DNA of 6,218 bases from Opitutaceae bacterium (GTDB lineage Bacteria > Verrucomicrobiota > Verrucomicrobiia > Opitutales > Opitutaceae). Numbering within the stretch: position 1 is the first letter of the stretch; each line of letters starts with the position of its first letter. The notes beneath the pieces were generated by a model that saw nothing but the letters and a program-made list of their open reading frames with translations, was not told where the DNA came from and ran no database searches. The DNA lies in the NCBI GenBank assembly GCA_029979145.1, contig JAPOIC010000129.1:1-6218 (forward strand). Reading direction: 5' to 3'. Shown piece by piece: positions 6,212-6,218 of the stretch. A program made the position numbers and the translations under genes.

Positions 6212-6218
6212 TTAGTTA

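Overview
The window is GC-rich, densely coding bacterial DNA. It holds four protein genes: one on the + strand, cut by the left edge, and three on the - strand. The gene content and two repeat styles (short palindromes built on TGTAGGGCGGGG, and a 9-nt-period 'ACAGAGGGC' repeat) remind me of Verrucomicrobia of the Opitutaceae type. That assignment is an impression from base composition, repeats and protein style; no marker gene here proves it.

Left half (1-3758): two carbohydrate-active enzymes face each other. The 3' part of a GH78 alpha-L-rhamnosidase gene reads rightward and ends at 1680. A heparinase II/III-like gene (polysaccharide-lyase fold, 669 aa, no signal peptide) reads leftward from 3758 to 1749. 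The 68 bp between them is almost entirely a two-hairpin palindromic element whose outer arms supply the TAG stop codons of both genes. Together they suggest breakdown of a polymer or oligosaccharide containing rhamnose and uronic acid, but the substrate cannot be read from the sequence.

Right half (3861-6218): two housekeeping genes read leftward. aroF-type DAHP synthase (first step of the shikimate pathway) comes first, followed after 134 bp by mdh (malate dehydrogenase of the cytosolic-like, 327-aa class). A strong intrinsic terminator at 3861-3889 ends the mdh transcript and separates it from the lyase gene. A second strong hairpin at the right edge (6173-6202) probably ends a leftward gene lying beyond the window. 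The aroF-mdh gap carries the 9-nt-period repeat just upstream of the mdh start.

I see no mobile element, CRISPR array, tRNA or rRNA, and no convincing new multi-gene system. The points most worth a second look are the palindromic element that provides two stop codons, the lyase-like protein of unassigned specificity, the predicted effector specificity of the DAHP synthase, and the repeat in the mdh leader.
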